64,000 nt of DNA from Cohnella candidum (GTDB lineage: Bacteria; Bacillota; Bacilli; Paenibacillales; Paenibacillaceae), in contig NZ_CP033433.1 of NCBI RefSeq assembly GCF_003713065.1, positions 5,171,501-5,235,500 on the forward strand, read 5' to 3'. The position numbers and the translations under genes were made by a program. The notes under the pieces are model-generated. The model was given only the letters and a program-made list of their open reading frames with translations, did not search any database and was not told the DNA's origin. Of the stretch, positions 33,523-42,476 are shown one piece after another (the stretch's first letter is position 1; each line of letters opens with the position of its first letter).

Positions 33523-34602
33523 ATGAAGAAATTGACTTGGCTCGCACTCGTAATGTCCCTCGTATTGATCGTTGCCGCGTGCGGCAAAAAGAACGACAAC
33601 GCCGGCTCCGGCAGCAGCCCTTCCGCTTCGGCTTCCGCGAGCGCCAGCGATAGCGCAAGCCCGAGCCCAAGCGAAAGCGCTGCAGGCAAAACCTATAAAA
33701 TCGGGATTTCCCAAATCGTCGAGCATCCATCCCTGGACGCGACCCGCGAAGGGTTCTTGGCTGCCCTGAAAGACGCCGGCCTCGAAGAAGGCAAAAACCT
33801 GACGGTGGATTTCAACACCGCGCAGGGCGATCCGTCCAATAACACGGCCATCGCGCAAAAACTCGCGAACGATAAAGACGACCTCGTCCTCGGCATCGCG
33901 ACGCCTTCCGCGCAAGCGCTCGTGCAAAACGTCAAAAACGCGCCGATCCTGTTCGCGGCCGTCACCGATCCGCTTGCCGCCCAGATCGTCAAGGACATGA
34001 ACGCTCCCGGCGGCAACGTAACCGGCGCGTCCGACACGAACCCGGAAGCGACGACGAAGCTGGTCGAGTTCATCGCGGCCAACTTCCCGAAAGTCAAAAC
34101 GGTCGGCCTCGTCATCAACGAAGGCGAAACGAACGCCGTCGTCATGGCGAAGAAAGCCGAAGAAGAGCTGGGCAAGAAGGGCATCAAGCTGATCAAAGCG
34201 CCGGTCACGAACACTTCCGAAGTGAAGCAAGCCGCCGAATCGCTCGTCGGCAAAGCGGACGCGTTCTACATCACGCTGGACAACATGGTCGTCAGCGGCG
34301 TGGATTCCATCATTCAAGTGGCGCAAAAGAACAAGATCCCGTTCTTCTCCAGCGACCGCGATACGGTCGAGAAGGGCGCATTCGCCACCGTCGGTTTCAA
34401 ATACTATGACCACGGCTACCAAGTCGGCCAGATGGCCGCGGACATTTTGCTGCACGGCAAAAAACCGGGCGACATGCCGGTTCTGATGCAACAGAAGCTC
34501 GATTTGATTTTGAACCTGAAAGTCGCGAAAGACTATGGCATTGAAGTGACCGACGCCATGAAAAACGCCGTGCAGGATCAATCGCAAAACCTGATCCAGT
34601 GA
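33523..34602 (+). CDS. ABC importer substrate-binding lipoprotein, TrpX-like (ABC_sub_bind)
   Basis: This 359-residue lipoprotein has a signal peptide with lipobox VAAC (Cys20), a Ser/Ala-rich linker (about residues 27-52) and a two-lobed periplasmic-binding domain of the PF04392 type (YKIGISQIVEHPSLDATREGF, ANDKDDLVLGIATPSAQA, FAAVTDPLAAQIV, SGVDSIIQVAQKNKIPFFSSD). Relatives in streptococci import tryptophan or tyrosine (TrpX) or have unassigned ligands. It precedes a permease and an ATPase gene, making a complete importer. The ligand is a family-level guess. Confidence 0.9.
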   Translation: MKKLTWLALVMSLVLIVAACGKKNDNAGSGSSPSASASASASDSASPSPSESAAGKTYKIGISQIVEHPSLDATREGFLAALKDAGLEEGKNLTVDFNTAQGDPSNNTAIAQKLANDKDDLVLGIATPSAQALVQNVKNAPILFAAVTDPLAAQIVKDMNAPGGNVTGASDTNPEATTKLVEFIAANFPKVKTVGLVINEGETNAVVMAKKAEEELGKKGIKLIKAPVTNTSEVKQAAESLVGKADAFYITLDNMVVSGVDSIIQVAQKNKIPFFSSDRDTVEKGAFATVGFKYYDHGYQVGQMAADILLHGKKPGDMPVLMQQKLDLILNLKVAKDYGIEVTDAMKNAVQDQSQNLIQ

Positions 34603-34615
34603 TCGGAGGATTTCC

Positions 34616-35539
34616 ATGTTTGAATCCATGCTCGAGTCTATACCCGGAGCGATACAGTTAGGCCTGTTGTACGCCTTCATGTCGCTCGGCGTTTACATCA
34701 CGTACCGGATTCTCGATTTTCCCGATCTCACCGTCGACGGAAGTTTTACGACCGGCGCCGCAATCGCGGCGGTCATGATCACGCACGGCTACTCCCCCTG
34801 GATTTCGACGGTCTGCGCCTTCCTGGGCGGGCTGGCGGCGGGGGCGGTGACGGGCCTGCTTCATACCAAAGGCAAAATCAACGCGCTGTTGTCCGGGATC
34901 CTGATGATGATCGCGTTGTATTCGATCAACCTCCGGATCTCCAAGGTACCGAACGTTCCGCTCATCAACGAGGACACCGTGTTTACTTCGGTTTCGCCGT
35001 GGTTCCTGATGCCCGTCGCGGTCATCGTGATCAAGCTGTTGCTCGACGCTTTCTTCCATACGGATCTCGGCCTGAGCCTGCGCGCGACCGGCGACAATCC
35101 GCGGATGATCCGCAGCTTCGGCGCCCATACCGACAACACCAAAATCATCGGCGTCAGCCTGTCCAACGGCCTGGTGGCCCTGTCCGGCGCGTTCGTCGCG
35201 CAGCAGCAGGGCTATTCCGACCAGTCGATGGGCATCGGGATGATCGTTATCGGGCTGGCGGCCGTCATTATCGGCGAAGCGATCATCGGCGGGCGCCGGA
35301 TTTTCTGGGCGACGCTCTCCGCGGTGGTCGGCATGATCGTCTACCGGATTATCATCGCCCTGGCGCTGCAGGTGCCGTGGTTTAAAGCGTCCGATCTGAA
35401 AGTGATCACCGCCGTCATCGTTATTTTCGCGTTGGTCGTTCCGACCATTCAGCGTTCCTGGAAGCAGAAAAACGCGGCAAGGCGCCGCGCGGCCGAGCTG
35501 GCCGGAGCGATGACCGGCAAGACGGGGGGTGGACGGTAA
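34616..35539 (+). CDS. ABC importer permease, TrpY-like
   Basis: This 307-residue permease of the branched-chain/ribose type (BPD_transp_2 fold) has about eight hydrophobic segments. It also has the family signatures YITYRILDFPDLTVDGSF, GLLHTKGKINALLSGILM and SLRATGDNPRMIRSFGAHTD. The ATG follows GGAGG by six bases and lies 13 bases after the binding protein gene; it overlaps the ATPase start by one base. It forms the membrane channel of the importer. Confidence 0.92.
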   Translation: MFESMLESIPGAIQLGLLYAFMSLGVYITYRILDFPDLTVDGSFTTGAAIAAVMITHGYSPWISTVCAFLGGLAAGAVTGLLHTKGKINALLSGILMMIALYSINLRISKVPNVPLINEDTVFTSVSPWFLMPVAVIVIKLLLDAFFHTDLGLSLRATGDNPRMIRSFGAHTDNTKIIGVSLSNGLVALSGAFVAQQQGYSDQSMGIGMIVIGLAAVIIGEAIIGGRRIFWATLSAVVGMIVYRIIIALALQVPWFKASDLKVITAVIVIFALVVPTIQRSWKQKNAARRRAAELAGAMTGKTGGGR

Positions 35540-36333
35540 TGCTGGAGCTGTCCCGCATTTCGAAGCTGTTCTTCCCCGGTTCCCCCGACGAGAAAGTCGC
35601 CCTAGCCGGCATTAACCTGTCGCTGAGGGCGGGAGATTTCGTCACCGTCATCGGGAGCAACGGCGCCGGCAAATCGACGCTGATGAACATTATTTCCGGC
35701 GTCATCACGCCGGACACCGGCGAGGTTCGCATCGACGGCAACGCCGTGCAGAACCTGCCGGAGTACCGGAGAAGCCGCTGGATCGGCAGGGTGTTCCAAG
35801 ATCCGATGGCCGGCACCGCGCCGAACATGACGATCGAAGAGAACCTCGCCATGGCTTACGCCAGGGGCAAGACGCGCGGCTTCAGCTTCGGGGTGACGCG
35901 CGCGAAACGTGCGCTCTTCCAAGAGCAGCTCAGCCGCCTGAACCTGGGGCTCGAGAGACGGCTGAAAGCGAAGGTAGGCCAGCTCTCCGGCGGCGAGAGG
36001 CAAGCGCTCAGCCTGCTGATGGCCACGTTCACGAAGCCGCAGATCCTGCTCCTCGACGAACATACGGCAGCGCTCGACCCGGCCCGCGCGGAGCTGATCA
36101 CCCGCTTGACCGACAGCATCGTCCGCGAAATGAAGCTGACGACGCTGATGGTCACGCACAACATGGAGCAGGCCATCCGTCTGGGCAACCGGCTCATCAT
36201 GATGGACAAAGGGCGGATCATCCTCGACGTGGACGAGGAGCGCAAGAAGGACCTCACCGTGGAGCGGCTGCTCCGCGAGTTCGAGACGATCAGCGGACAT
36301 AAGCTGGCTGACGATCGCGTCATTTTGGGATAA
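35539..36333 (+). CDS. ABC importer ATP-binding protein, TrpZ-like
   Basis: This 264-residue ATPase has Walker A (GSNGAGKST), an ABC signature (LSGGERQALS), Walker B (ILLLDEHTAALDP) and the switch histidine (MVTHNME). The DEH instead of DEP after Walker B is usual in this importer subfamily. The start ATG overlaps the permease stop (TAATG). It is the last gene of the three-gene importer and is followed by a GC-rich hairpin. Confidence 0.94.
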   Translation: MLELSRISKLFFPGSPDEKVALAGINLSLRAGDFVTVIGSNGAGKSTLMNIISGVITPDTGEVRIDGNAVQNLPEYRRSRWIGRVFQDPMAGTAPNMTIEENLAMAYARGKTRGFSFGVTRAKRALFQEQLSRLNLGLERRLKAKVGQLSGGERQALSLLMATFTKPQILLLDEHTAALDPARAELITRLTDSIVREMKLTTLMVTHNMEQAIRLGNRLIMMDKGRIILDVDEERKKDLTVERLLREFETISGHKLADDRVILG

Positions 36334-36352
36334 TCTGTAACGTTATGCAAAG

Positions 36353-36390
36353 GCCGGGTCGGCATTCGCCGATCCGGCTGTTGTATTTTC
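36353..36390 (+). terminator. GC-rich hairpin after the importer operon
   Basis: GCCGGGTCGGC and GCCGATCCGGC pair (one mismatch) around ATTC. The following TGTTGTATTTT is a poor T tract. Confidence 0.6.
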
Positions 36391-36414
36391 GGGGGAATTG
36401 ACAAAAAATACAGC

Positions 36415-36427
36415 AAATCCGAACATT
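36415..36427 (+). promoter_or_regulatory. PurR box 1 of pbuG
   Basis: AAATCCGAACATT matches the Bacillus PurBox consensus AWWWCCGAACWWT at all 13 positions. It lies 36 bases upstream of the -35. Confidence 0.82.
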
Positions 36428-36446
36428 CATTATCGGTAAACGCTTG

Positions 36447-36459
36447 CAAGTTCGTAAAA
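36447..36459 (-). promoter_or_regulatory. PurR box 2 of pbuG (inverted, weaker)
   Basis: Read on the minus strand as TTTTACGAACTTG, it matches 10 of 13 consensus positions. It is inverted relative to box 1, as in Bacillus PurR targets. Confidence 0.6.
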
Positions 36460-36463
36460 ATGG

Positions 36464-36492
36464 TTGACAGTTCAGGTACCTGGTCCTAAAAT
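36464..36492 (+). promoter_or_regulatory. Promoter of pbuG
   Basis: TTGACA (36464-36469), 17 bases, and TAAAAT (36487-36492). The start of transcription near 36499 leaves a leader of about 250 bases containing the riboswitch. Confidence 0.85.
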
Positions 36493-36520
36493 GAGAAATG
36501 TAAATCGAACTGAATAGGTC

Positions 36521-36590
36521 TTTTCGTATAATCCCGGGAATCGGCCCGGGAGTCTCTACGGGGTCACCGCAAATGATCCGTCTACGAAAA
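36521..36590 (+). ncRNA. Guanine riboswitch aptamer upstream of pbuG
   Basis: P1 is formed by TTTTCGTA and TACGAAAA. P2 (CCCGGG/CCCGGG) has the AATCGG loop, J2/3 is GTCTCTAC, and the P3 loop contains CCGCAAAT. The specificity base before TACG is C (CCGTCTACG), which selects guanine or hypoxanthine over adenine. It is followed by a terminator at 36658. Confidence 0.95.
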
Positions 36591-36657
36591 GTGAAACGGC
36601 ATGCGCCGGAAGAATCGCGCGATCTTTCGGATGTATGTTTTTCACGGTAGTGCGGAA

Positions 36658-36687
36658 CCTAGAGATGACCTTCTCTGGGTTTTTCTG
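36658..36687 (+). terminator. Riboswitch expression-platform terminator of pbuG
   Basis: CCTAGAGA and TCTCTGGG pair around six bases, followed by TTTTTCTGTTT. It would form when guanine is bound and stop transcription before pbuG. Confidence 0.82.
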
Positions 36688-36749
36688 TTTGTTTCGCTTG
36701 GTTTTCCGCATTCATCCGATCTGAACCCAAACGAAGGAGTCGAAACCAA

Positions 36750-38144
36750 TTGGAACGTTTCTTTAAGTTGAAGGAACTTGGATCGAACGTACGCACCGAA
36801 ATCATGGCCGGTTTGACGACGTTCATGACCATGGCTTACATCTTGGCGGTAAACCCGAGCATTCTCGGCGCGACCGGAATGGACCCGTACGGGATCTTCC
36901 TGGCGACCGCGCTGGCGGCCGGCATTTTCACGATCGCCATGGGCCTTTTTGTCAATTTCCCCGTCGCGCTGGCTCCGGGCATGGGCCTGAACGCTTACTT
37001 CGCGACGACGGTTCTCGCTTCCAAAGCGACGGATCATCCGATCACGCCGAGCATGGGCCTCGCGGCCGTCTTCATTTCGGGCGTCATCTTCCTGATCTTG
37101 ACCATTACGCAAATTCGCCAAATGCTGATCGTGGCCATTCCGGACGGCTTGAAACACGCGATCACGGTCGGCATCGGCTTGTTCATCGCGATCATCGGCC
37201 TCAAAAACAGCGGCCTGATGACGATCGGCCTGGATGCTTCCGTGACGGACGTCGCCAAAGGCCAATTCATGGACCTGCAAAGCTTCGAAACGGTAATCCA
37301 TATGGGCAGCCTGGAGTCCACGACCGTATGGCTCACGATCCTCGGACTGGTCATCATCGGGATCCTGATGGTGCTGAAGGTTCGCGGCGCGATCCTGTTC
37401 GGCATCCTCGTCACGACGCTCATCGGCATGATCCCCGGCGTGGACGCGGTCAACTTCGATTCGCTGAAAGGCCAAACGTGGGTGCCGGATTTCGGCTCGT
37501 TGAACTTCTGGGACTTCGATTTCGCGGACCTGTTCACGACCGGCATTCTGACGGCCGTGGCTACGTTTACCTTCGTTGAATTGTTCGACACCTTCGGCAC
37601 CTTGGTCGGTACGGCCAACCGCGCCGGATTCTTCAAAAACAAAGAAGAAGGCGGCAAACGCGTCGGCAAAGCAATGTTCGTCGATGCCGTGGCCGTCAGC
37701 GGCGGCGCGATGCTGGGCACCAGCACGGTGACCGCGTACGTGGAAAGCTCCGCGGGCGTCGCGGAAGGCGGACGCAGCGGCCTGACCGCCGTCAGCACGG
37801 GCGTATTCTTCTTGATTTCGCTGTTCCTGGCTCCGATCGCGCTGCTCGTTCCGACGTCGGCGACGAGCGCTGCCCTTATCATCGTCGGCGTCTTGATGAT
37901 CCAATCCGTCAAGGAAATCGACTTCGGCGACTTCGTCATCGGCATCCCGGCGTTCCTGACGATCGTTCTCATGCCGTTCACCTACAACATCGCCAACGGC
38001 ATTTCCTACGGCATCGTTTCCTACGTGCTGCTTGCCGGGTTCGCGAACCTGTTCGGCCGCGGCAAGTACAAAATCCACTGGCTCATGTGGATCCTGTTCG
38101 TACTCGTTATCGCCCGTTACGCGTTTATCGGTTCCCAGGGCTAA
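36750..38144 (+). CDS. pbuG: NCS2-family hypoxanthine/guanine permease
   Basis: This 464-residue membrane protein of the AzgA/PbuG branch of NCS2 transporters has about 12-14 hydrophobic segments. Its motifs include GLTTFMTMAYILAVNP, ALAPGMGLNAYFA, the substrate-site block FTFVELFDTFGTL and ESSAGVAEGGRSGLT. It imports hypoxanthine and guanine by proton symport. The TTG start follows AAGGAG by nine bases. Control by PurR boxes and a guanine aptamer, as in Bacillus pbuG, supports the substrate call. PbuO is the main alternative name. Confidence 0.92.
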   Translation: MERFFKLKELGSNVRTEIMAGLTTFMTMAYILAVNPSILGATGMDPYGIFLATALAAGIFTIAMGLFVNFPVALAPGMGLNAYFATTVLASKATDHPITPSMGLAAVFISGVIFLILTITQIRQMLIVAIPDGLKHAITVGIGLFIAIIGLKNSGLMTIGLDASVTDVAKGQFMDLQSFETVIHMGSLESTTVWLTILGLVIIGILMVLKVRGAILFGILVTTLIGMIPGVDAVNFDSLKGQTWVPDFGSLNFWDFDFADLFTTGILTAVATFTFVELFDTFGTLVGTANRAGFFKNKEEGGKRVGKAMFVDAVAVSGGAMLGTSTVTAYVESSAGVAEGGRSGLTAVSTGVFFLISLFLAPIALLVPTSATSAALIIVGVLMIQSVKEIDFGDFVIGIPAFLTIVLMPFTYNIANGISYGIVSYVLLAGFANLFGRGKYKIHWLMWILFVLVIARYAFIGSQG

Positions 38145-38179
38145 GCTACTTCAAGGCTAATCTGAATTTTAGGTGACAC

Positions 38180-38230
38180 AACCCCGTTCCACTTTCGAAT
38201 CGGCGAAGGTGGGGCGGGGTTTTATTTATT
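38180..38230 (+). terminator. Terminator of pbuG
   Basis: AACCCCG and CGGGGTT with inner CCAC/GTGG and TTCG/CGAA stems, followed by TTATTTATTT. Confidence 0.85.
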
Positions 38231-38246
38231 TAAGGCTTGAAGGATT

Positions 38247-38768
38247 TTACCATTCGAAAACGATTTTTTGCTCCGACATCAAGTTGGGTTGGAATGTCAG
38301 TTTCCCGGTCGGATCGTCTTTCGGATGCTCGAAGGGAATGACTCCGCTGACCTTCGCTCCCGGCTCCAGGCTGCCCTCCCGCAGCTGCCCTTCGCCGGCC
38401 AAGGTCGAGACGTTCAGGTCCGGCTTGCCGTTCGAAGGAAACAGCTCAAAGGAATGGGGATTGTAAGTCTTCGATTCCTCTCCGGTATTCTCCAACGTGA
38501 CGGTGACCAGCAAGAACTCGGTGCCCGCTTGAAGAACTTCCGATTGGTACTCGGTTTTCGTTTCCACCTGATCGATGGTCAGCTTCAGGCCGAATAATTC
38601 CGCGGTTTCGCCGACTCGGTAAGCCTTTGCCGGCGCCGATTCAGGCTTATCTGGGGTGCTCGCCGCGTTGCGGGACGAAGCGCCGCAGGCGGTTACCGCG
38701 AGCAGCAACAGCGTCGCTGCCGCGGCTGCAAGCCTGTGCACATGTTTATGGCCGAATAGCTGGGTCAT
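38247..38768 (-). CDS. DUF4352-like lipoprotein
   Basis: This 173-residue lipoprotein has a signal sequence ending in lipobox AVTAC (Cys28). A single immunoglobulin-like domain follows, of the type called DUF4352/telokin-like (LKLTIDQVETKTEYQS, EFLLVTVTLENTGEESKTYN, GVIPFEHPKDD). Such domains bind proteins at the cell surface, but no activity is known. It starts three bases after the stop of the large SLH protein gene, with its ribosome binding site inside that gene's end, so the two are cotranscribed and perhaps act together. Confidence 0.85.
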   Translation of the reverse strand: MTQLFGHKHVHRLAAAAATLLLLAVTACGASSRNAASTPDKPESAPAKAYRVGETAELFGLKLTIDQVETKTEYQSEVLQAGTEFLLVTVTLENTGEESKTYNPHSFELFPSNGKPDLNVSTLAGEGQLREGSLEPGAKVSGVIPFEHPKDDPTGKLTFQPNLMSEQKIVFEW

Positions 38769-38771
38769 CTT

Positions 38772-41700
38772 TTACGGATTTCCTTTCGGTGCAGACAGCA
38801 TCTTCAAGATGACGGTCACCGCTTCCGCCCTCGTGGTGAGGCCAGAAGGAACAAATTGGTTGCCGTTCCGGCCCGTCAAGACGCCCCGGACGCGAAGAGC
38901 TTCCACCTCGCCTTTTGCCCATTCGGGAATGTCTGCGTCGTCGGCGAAGCCCGTCGGGCTTTTCGCATCGCCCGGAATACCGAGCGCCTTGCCGATCATC
39001 ACCGCCATTTCGGCTCTGGAAATCGGCGCTCCCGGTCGGAAGGTCCCGTCGTTATATCCGACGATGATGCCGGCCTGCACGGCTTGGGCTGCCGCTTTCT
39101 TGGCCCAGCTTCCGATGTCATCCTGATCCTTGAAGGGAAGATTTGCGCCTTCTCCGTCCAATTTCAGCGCCTTCACCAGCATTACGGCGAACTCCGCTCG
39201 GGTAACGGCCCGGTCCGGTTTGAACGTATGATCCGGATAACCGCAGGCGATTCCCAGCTTCGCGCCCGAACGGATCGACGCCTCTGCCCAATGCCCGGCG
39301 ATATCGGTCAAATCGGTGACGCAGCCCGGAGCCGGCGATAACGGATTATCGTCCACGATCGTGAGCACCGTCGATGAAGGAGAGCCGATCACCGCGCCTT
39401 TTGCGTCCGTAAGCTTGATGTTCACGGTTTTGTTTCCTTTGGATGCGGATGCCGGGTTGATCGGGATGTTGAACGTTTTGCTCGTTTCTCCGTTGCCGAA
39501 CACCAGCGTACCGCTTACGGCCGTATAATCGGTCCCGGCGACGGCGGTGCCGTCCGATGTCGCGTATTGCACGCTGTCCGTGCCCGCGCTGCCGCCGCTG
39601 CGGACAACGGTCACCCCGGCGCTTCCGCTGCTCTTATTCGCGTTGATCGCATCCGACTGGAACTTCAATTGATCGACGCTGATGGAGCCGCCGGAACTAG
39701 GTACGCTAGGCGGGGCAGGGGGTGTTTCGTTATCCGAAATCGTAAGCACGGCAGCGGACGGCGAGCCGAGACCGGCGGGAGAGGACGGATTGCTCAATTG
39801 GATGTTGACGGTCCTGCTTCCTTGGTACACGGCATCGTCGTTCAGCGGGATCGCGAACGTTTTGCTCGTCTCTCCGTCGCCGAACGAAAGCGTGCCGGAC
39901 GTTGCCGTATAGTCGACGCCTGCGTGAGCGGTGCCGTCCGAGGCGGCGTACTGAACGGTAACCGCGCCTTGCGCGCTTCCGGTGCGAATGACGGTGACCG
40001 TCGCGTTGCCGCTGTTCTCGTATGCGTTGATCGCGGAAGATGAAAAAGATAAGAACCCGCCAAGCGATGCGGTGGTAAAGACGGATAGGCGGTCCAGACT
40101 AAAGTTCGCGACGGCAAGGTCCGTTTTGGCGTCTCCGTTCAATTCGGCGGCAGCCACGGCAATCGAATCGGCCGCAGCGTTTGCCGGGCCGTAGCCGTAA
40201 TCGGCCGCGGCTTGGAAGGTGCCGTCCCCGACGCCCAGCAGGACGGAGACGTCATGAAACGGGTCGGCGTTGAAATTCCCGACGGCAATGTCCGCATTCC
40301 CGTCCCCGTTGAAATCCCCAACGGCGCCGCTTGCCGGAGACGAGCTGGCCGTTCCGACCGGATAGCTCGTTTGCTGCAAAGTAAACGACCCGTCCGCTGT
40401 CCCGTTCGTCTTGTTGCCCAGTAAAATCGAGACGTCGTTCGATCCGCCATGGGTCACGGCCAAATCCAAAGCGCCATCCTTGTTGAAATCTCCTTCCGCG
40501 ACGGACCCGGGACTCGTTCCCGCACTGAAATTCGTGCTCGATTTCAGATTGGAATCCCCTTTGCCGAGCAGAACCGTCACGTTGTTCGATCCTTTGTTAA
40601 CGACGGCCAAATCCGGGTTTCCATCCGAATCGAAGTCTCCCGCCGCAATGGAGCTTGGATTTGAACCGGTCGGATAAGTGCCGAACACATAATAGCTGCC
40701 TGATGCCGTATCCCAATCGAGGAGCCCGATGCCTCCGGAAACGGAATCCGTATAGGCGATCTCGGGATTGCCGTCCTTGATCCAGTCCACGACGGCAAGA
40801 GAAACCGGATCCACGTTTAATCCGAGAAAGACGGGTCCTTTTTCGCTTTGGAACGTCCCGTCCCCGTTGCCGGGAAAAGCCGTGACGAATCCTTTGCTGA
40901 TGGCCGCGTTCTTATAGCCGACCGCCAAATCCGCATGGCCGGAAGCATCTTGATCGAAATTGCCTGCAGCGAGCGATAACATATAGCCGTTTGAATCCTG
41001 AAGTGCCAGTACCGCGCCCGGCTTGAAGGTTCCGTCGCCGTTGCCGAGCTCGATGGACACCCTGTGCGAGCCGCTGTTGGCTACCGCCATATCGGCTTTC
41101 CCGTCGCCGTTAAAGTCCGCGAAAGCAATGGCCAGCGGACCGTTGAACAGACCGTACGATACGGGCGCTTGCAAGGTTCCGTCTCCGTTCCCGAGCAACG
41201 TGGAGATTTCGTTCGTCCCAGATCCGGCGACCGCCAGATCCGGCTTTCCGTCGCCATTGAGGTCCCCCGCGGCTACGGAAGCAGGCTGCGCGTCCGCTTG
41301 GCTGCTCAGGATGTAGTTGTTCGCTCCGTTCGTCGCCAGAGCGCCGGTACCGTCCCCGAGCAAGACGGATACGCTGTTGTCCAAGAAGTTCGCCACGGCC
41401 ACGTCCAGCTTGCCGTCCCCGTTGAAATCGCCGACCGCGTTCGAGCCGGGGGCCGTTTCCGTCCAACTGTCGATTCGGTGCGCCGAATCGAACGTGCCGG
41501 TACCGAAGCCGGATCCGTTATCGATGCCCGGGAAAACCGAGAGACCGACGACGCTCACGACCGCCAAATCCGGGATGGCGTCCCCATTGAACGTTCCGAC
41601 CGCGACCGAGGCAACCGGGGCGCCGTTCGAATAGACAACGGGCGCCAGGAACGTGCCGGGATTCGCCGGATCGTACAGCAGAACCGATACGTCGCCCGTG

Positions 41701-42383
41701 TTCGCGACGGCCAGATCGGCATGCCCGTCATGGTTGAAGTCCCCGGCGGCGATGCCATGGGGATTGGCGCCGACGTTGAAAACCGACTGGCTGCCGAATG
41801 TCCCGTCCGCAACGCCGCTTACCATGTTCCCGAACAATAAAGAGACATTGTTCGAGGCGCCGTTCGCGACGGCCAAGTCCGAAGCTCCGTCTCCGTTGAA
41901 ATCTCCCAAAGCCACGAATTGGGGGGCGGTGCCCGTCGGATATCCGGCCGCCGTCTGGAACGTTCCGTCCCCGTGGCCGTTATTCGAGTTGCCTAGCAGA
42001 ACGAACACCTGGTTCAACCCGGCGTCCGACACGGCCAAGTCCGTTGCGCCGTCCCCGTTGAAGTCGCCCGCGGCGACAGAGCTGGGCATTGAACCCGCTC
42101 CGCCGACGGGATAATCGACCGCCGGCAAATACGATCCGCTGCCGTTCCCGAGCAGGATGGAAACGGTGCCGGAACCGTTGTTCGCCACCGCCAAATCAGC
42201 CTTTCCGTCCCCGTTGTAGTCGCCTATGGCGACGGAGGACGGATGGGTGCCTGCCGCTCCATGCGGCACCCCGTGAAACAGCGCTCCCGACGCGAAGACG
42301 TTCATCGGCGCTGCCACGAGCATGAGCGCGCTTATACCGATGCTTATCCGAATTCGCCAACGCCTCTTCCATTTTTGAAACAT
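38772..42383 (-). CDS. S-layer-anchored surface protein: two 7-bladed FG-GAP propellers, two Calx-beta, three SLH domains
   Basis: The ATG at 42383 lies 12 bases after AAGGAG; an in-frame TTG at 42416 is the alternative. The 1203-residue protein has a signal peptide (about residues 1-31), then 14 FG-GAP/VCBS repeats (about 35-770). Each repeat has an AVGDFNGDGxxDLAVAN-like calcium site and an LLGNGDGTF-like end, consistent with two seven-bladed propellers. Two Calx-beta domains follow (SFSSSAINAYENSGNATV and KFQSDAINANKSSGSAGV, each with VDYTA-like and GETSKTF motifs), then three SLH modules (about 1020-1203; GHWAEASIRSG, SWAKKAAAQAVQAG, EWAKGEVEALRVRG). It should sit on the wall through pyruvylated polymers and bind calcium. 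A ligand is unknown. Confidence 0.93.
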   Translation of the reverse strand: MFQKWKRRWRIRISIGISALMLVAAPMNVFASGALFHGVPHGAAGTHPSSVAIGDYNGDGKADLAVANNGSGTVSILLGNGSGSYLPAVDYPVGGAGSMPSSVAAGDFNGDGATDLAVSDAGLNQVFVLLGNSNNGHGDGTFQTAAGYPTGTAPQFVALGDFNGDGASDLAVANGASNNVSLLFGNMVSGVADGTFGSQSVFNVGANPHGIAAGDFNHDGHADLAVANTGDVSVLLYDPANPGTFLAPVVYSNGAPVASVAVGTFNGDAIPDLAVVSVVGLSVFPGIDNGSGFGTGTFDSAHRIDSWTETAPGSNAVGDFNGDGKLDVAVANFLDNSVSVLLGDGTGALATNGANNYILSSQADAQPASVAAGDLNGDGKPDLAVAGSGTNEISTLLGNGDGTLQAPVSYGLFNGPLAIAFADFNGDGKADMAVANSGSHRVSIELGNGDGTFKPGAVLALQDSNGYMLSLAAGNFDQDASGHADLAVGYKNAAISKGFVTAFPGNGDGTFQSEKGPVFLGLNVDPVSLAVVDWIKDGNPEIAYTDSVSGGIGLLDWDTASGSYYVFGTYPTGSNPSSIAAGDFDSDGNPDLAVVNKGSNNVTVLLGKGDSNLKSSTNFSAGTSPGSVAEGDFNKDGALDLAVTHGGSNDVSILLGNKTNGTADGSFTLQQTSYPVGTASSSPASGAVGDFNGDGNADIAVGNFNADPFHDVSVLLGVGDGTFQAAADYGYGPANAAADSIAVAAAELNGDAKTDLAVANFSLDRLSVFTTASLGGFLSFSSSAINAYENSGNATVTVIRTGSAQGAVTVQYAASDGTAHAGVDYTATSGTLSFGDGETSKTFAIPLNDDAVYQGSRTVNIQLSNPSSPAGLGSPSAAVLTISDNETPPAPPSVPSSGGSISVDQLKFQSDAINANKSSGSAGVTVVRSGGSAGTDSVQYATSDGTAVAGTDYTAVSGTLVFGNGETSKTFNIPINPASASKGNKTVNIKLTDAKGAVIGSPSSTVLTIVDDNPLSPAPGCVTDLTDIAGHWAEASIRSGAKLGIACGYPDHTFKPDRAVTRAEFAVMLVKALKLDGEGANLPFKDQDDIGSWAKKAAAQAVQAGIIVGYNDGTFRPGAPISRAEMAVMIGKALGIPGDAKSPTGFADDADIPEWAKGEVEALRVRGVLTGRNGNQFVPSGLTTRAEAVTVILKMLSAPKGNP

Positions 42384-42420
42384 CGTAAATTCCAGCTCCT
42401 TCCGCTGCGATTTCAAACCG

Positions 42421-42470
42421 ATGATAGCAGGAAAGGAGTCAAAGAAAACTACTCGAAATTACGTGTAGTT
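42421..42470 (-). promoter_or_regulatory. Promoter and operator of the SLH surface protein gene
   Basis: On the minus strand the inverted repeat AACTAC-N12-GTAGTT (42447-42470) lies exactly 20 bases upstream of TATCAT (-10, 42421-42426). No canonical -35 is present; the repeat overlaps that position. The same arrangement recurs at 42970-43019. This suggests activation by a dimeric regulator, plausibly the response regulator at 43031. Confidence 0.7.
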
Positions 42471-42476
42471 CACCGT

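Noticed and set aside
33325..34680. A 451-codon minus-strand frame opposite the TrpX-like gene
   Set aside because: Shadow of the binding protein gene; the sense protein has a lipobox and a clear family match.
36435..36448. A cre-like GGTAAACGCTTGCA between the PurR boxes of pbuG
   Set aside because: It matches cre at only 12 of 14 positions with a mismatch at the conserved first base; the PurR boxes explain the region better.
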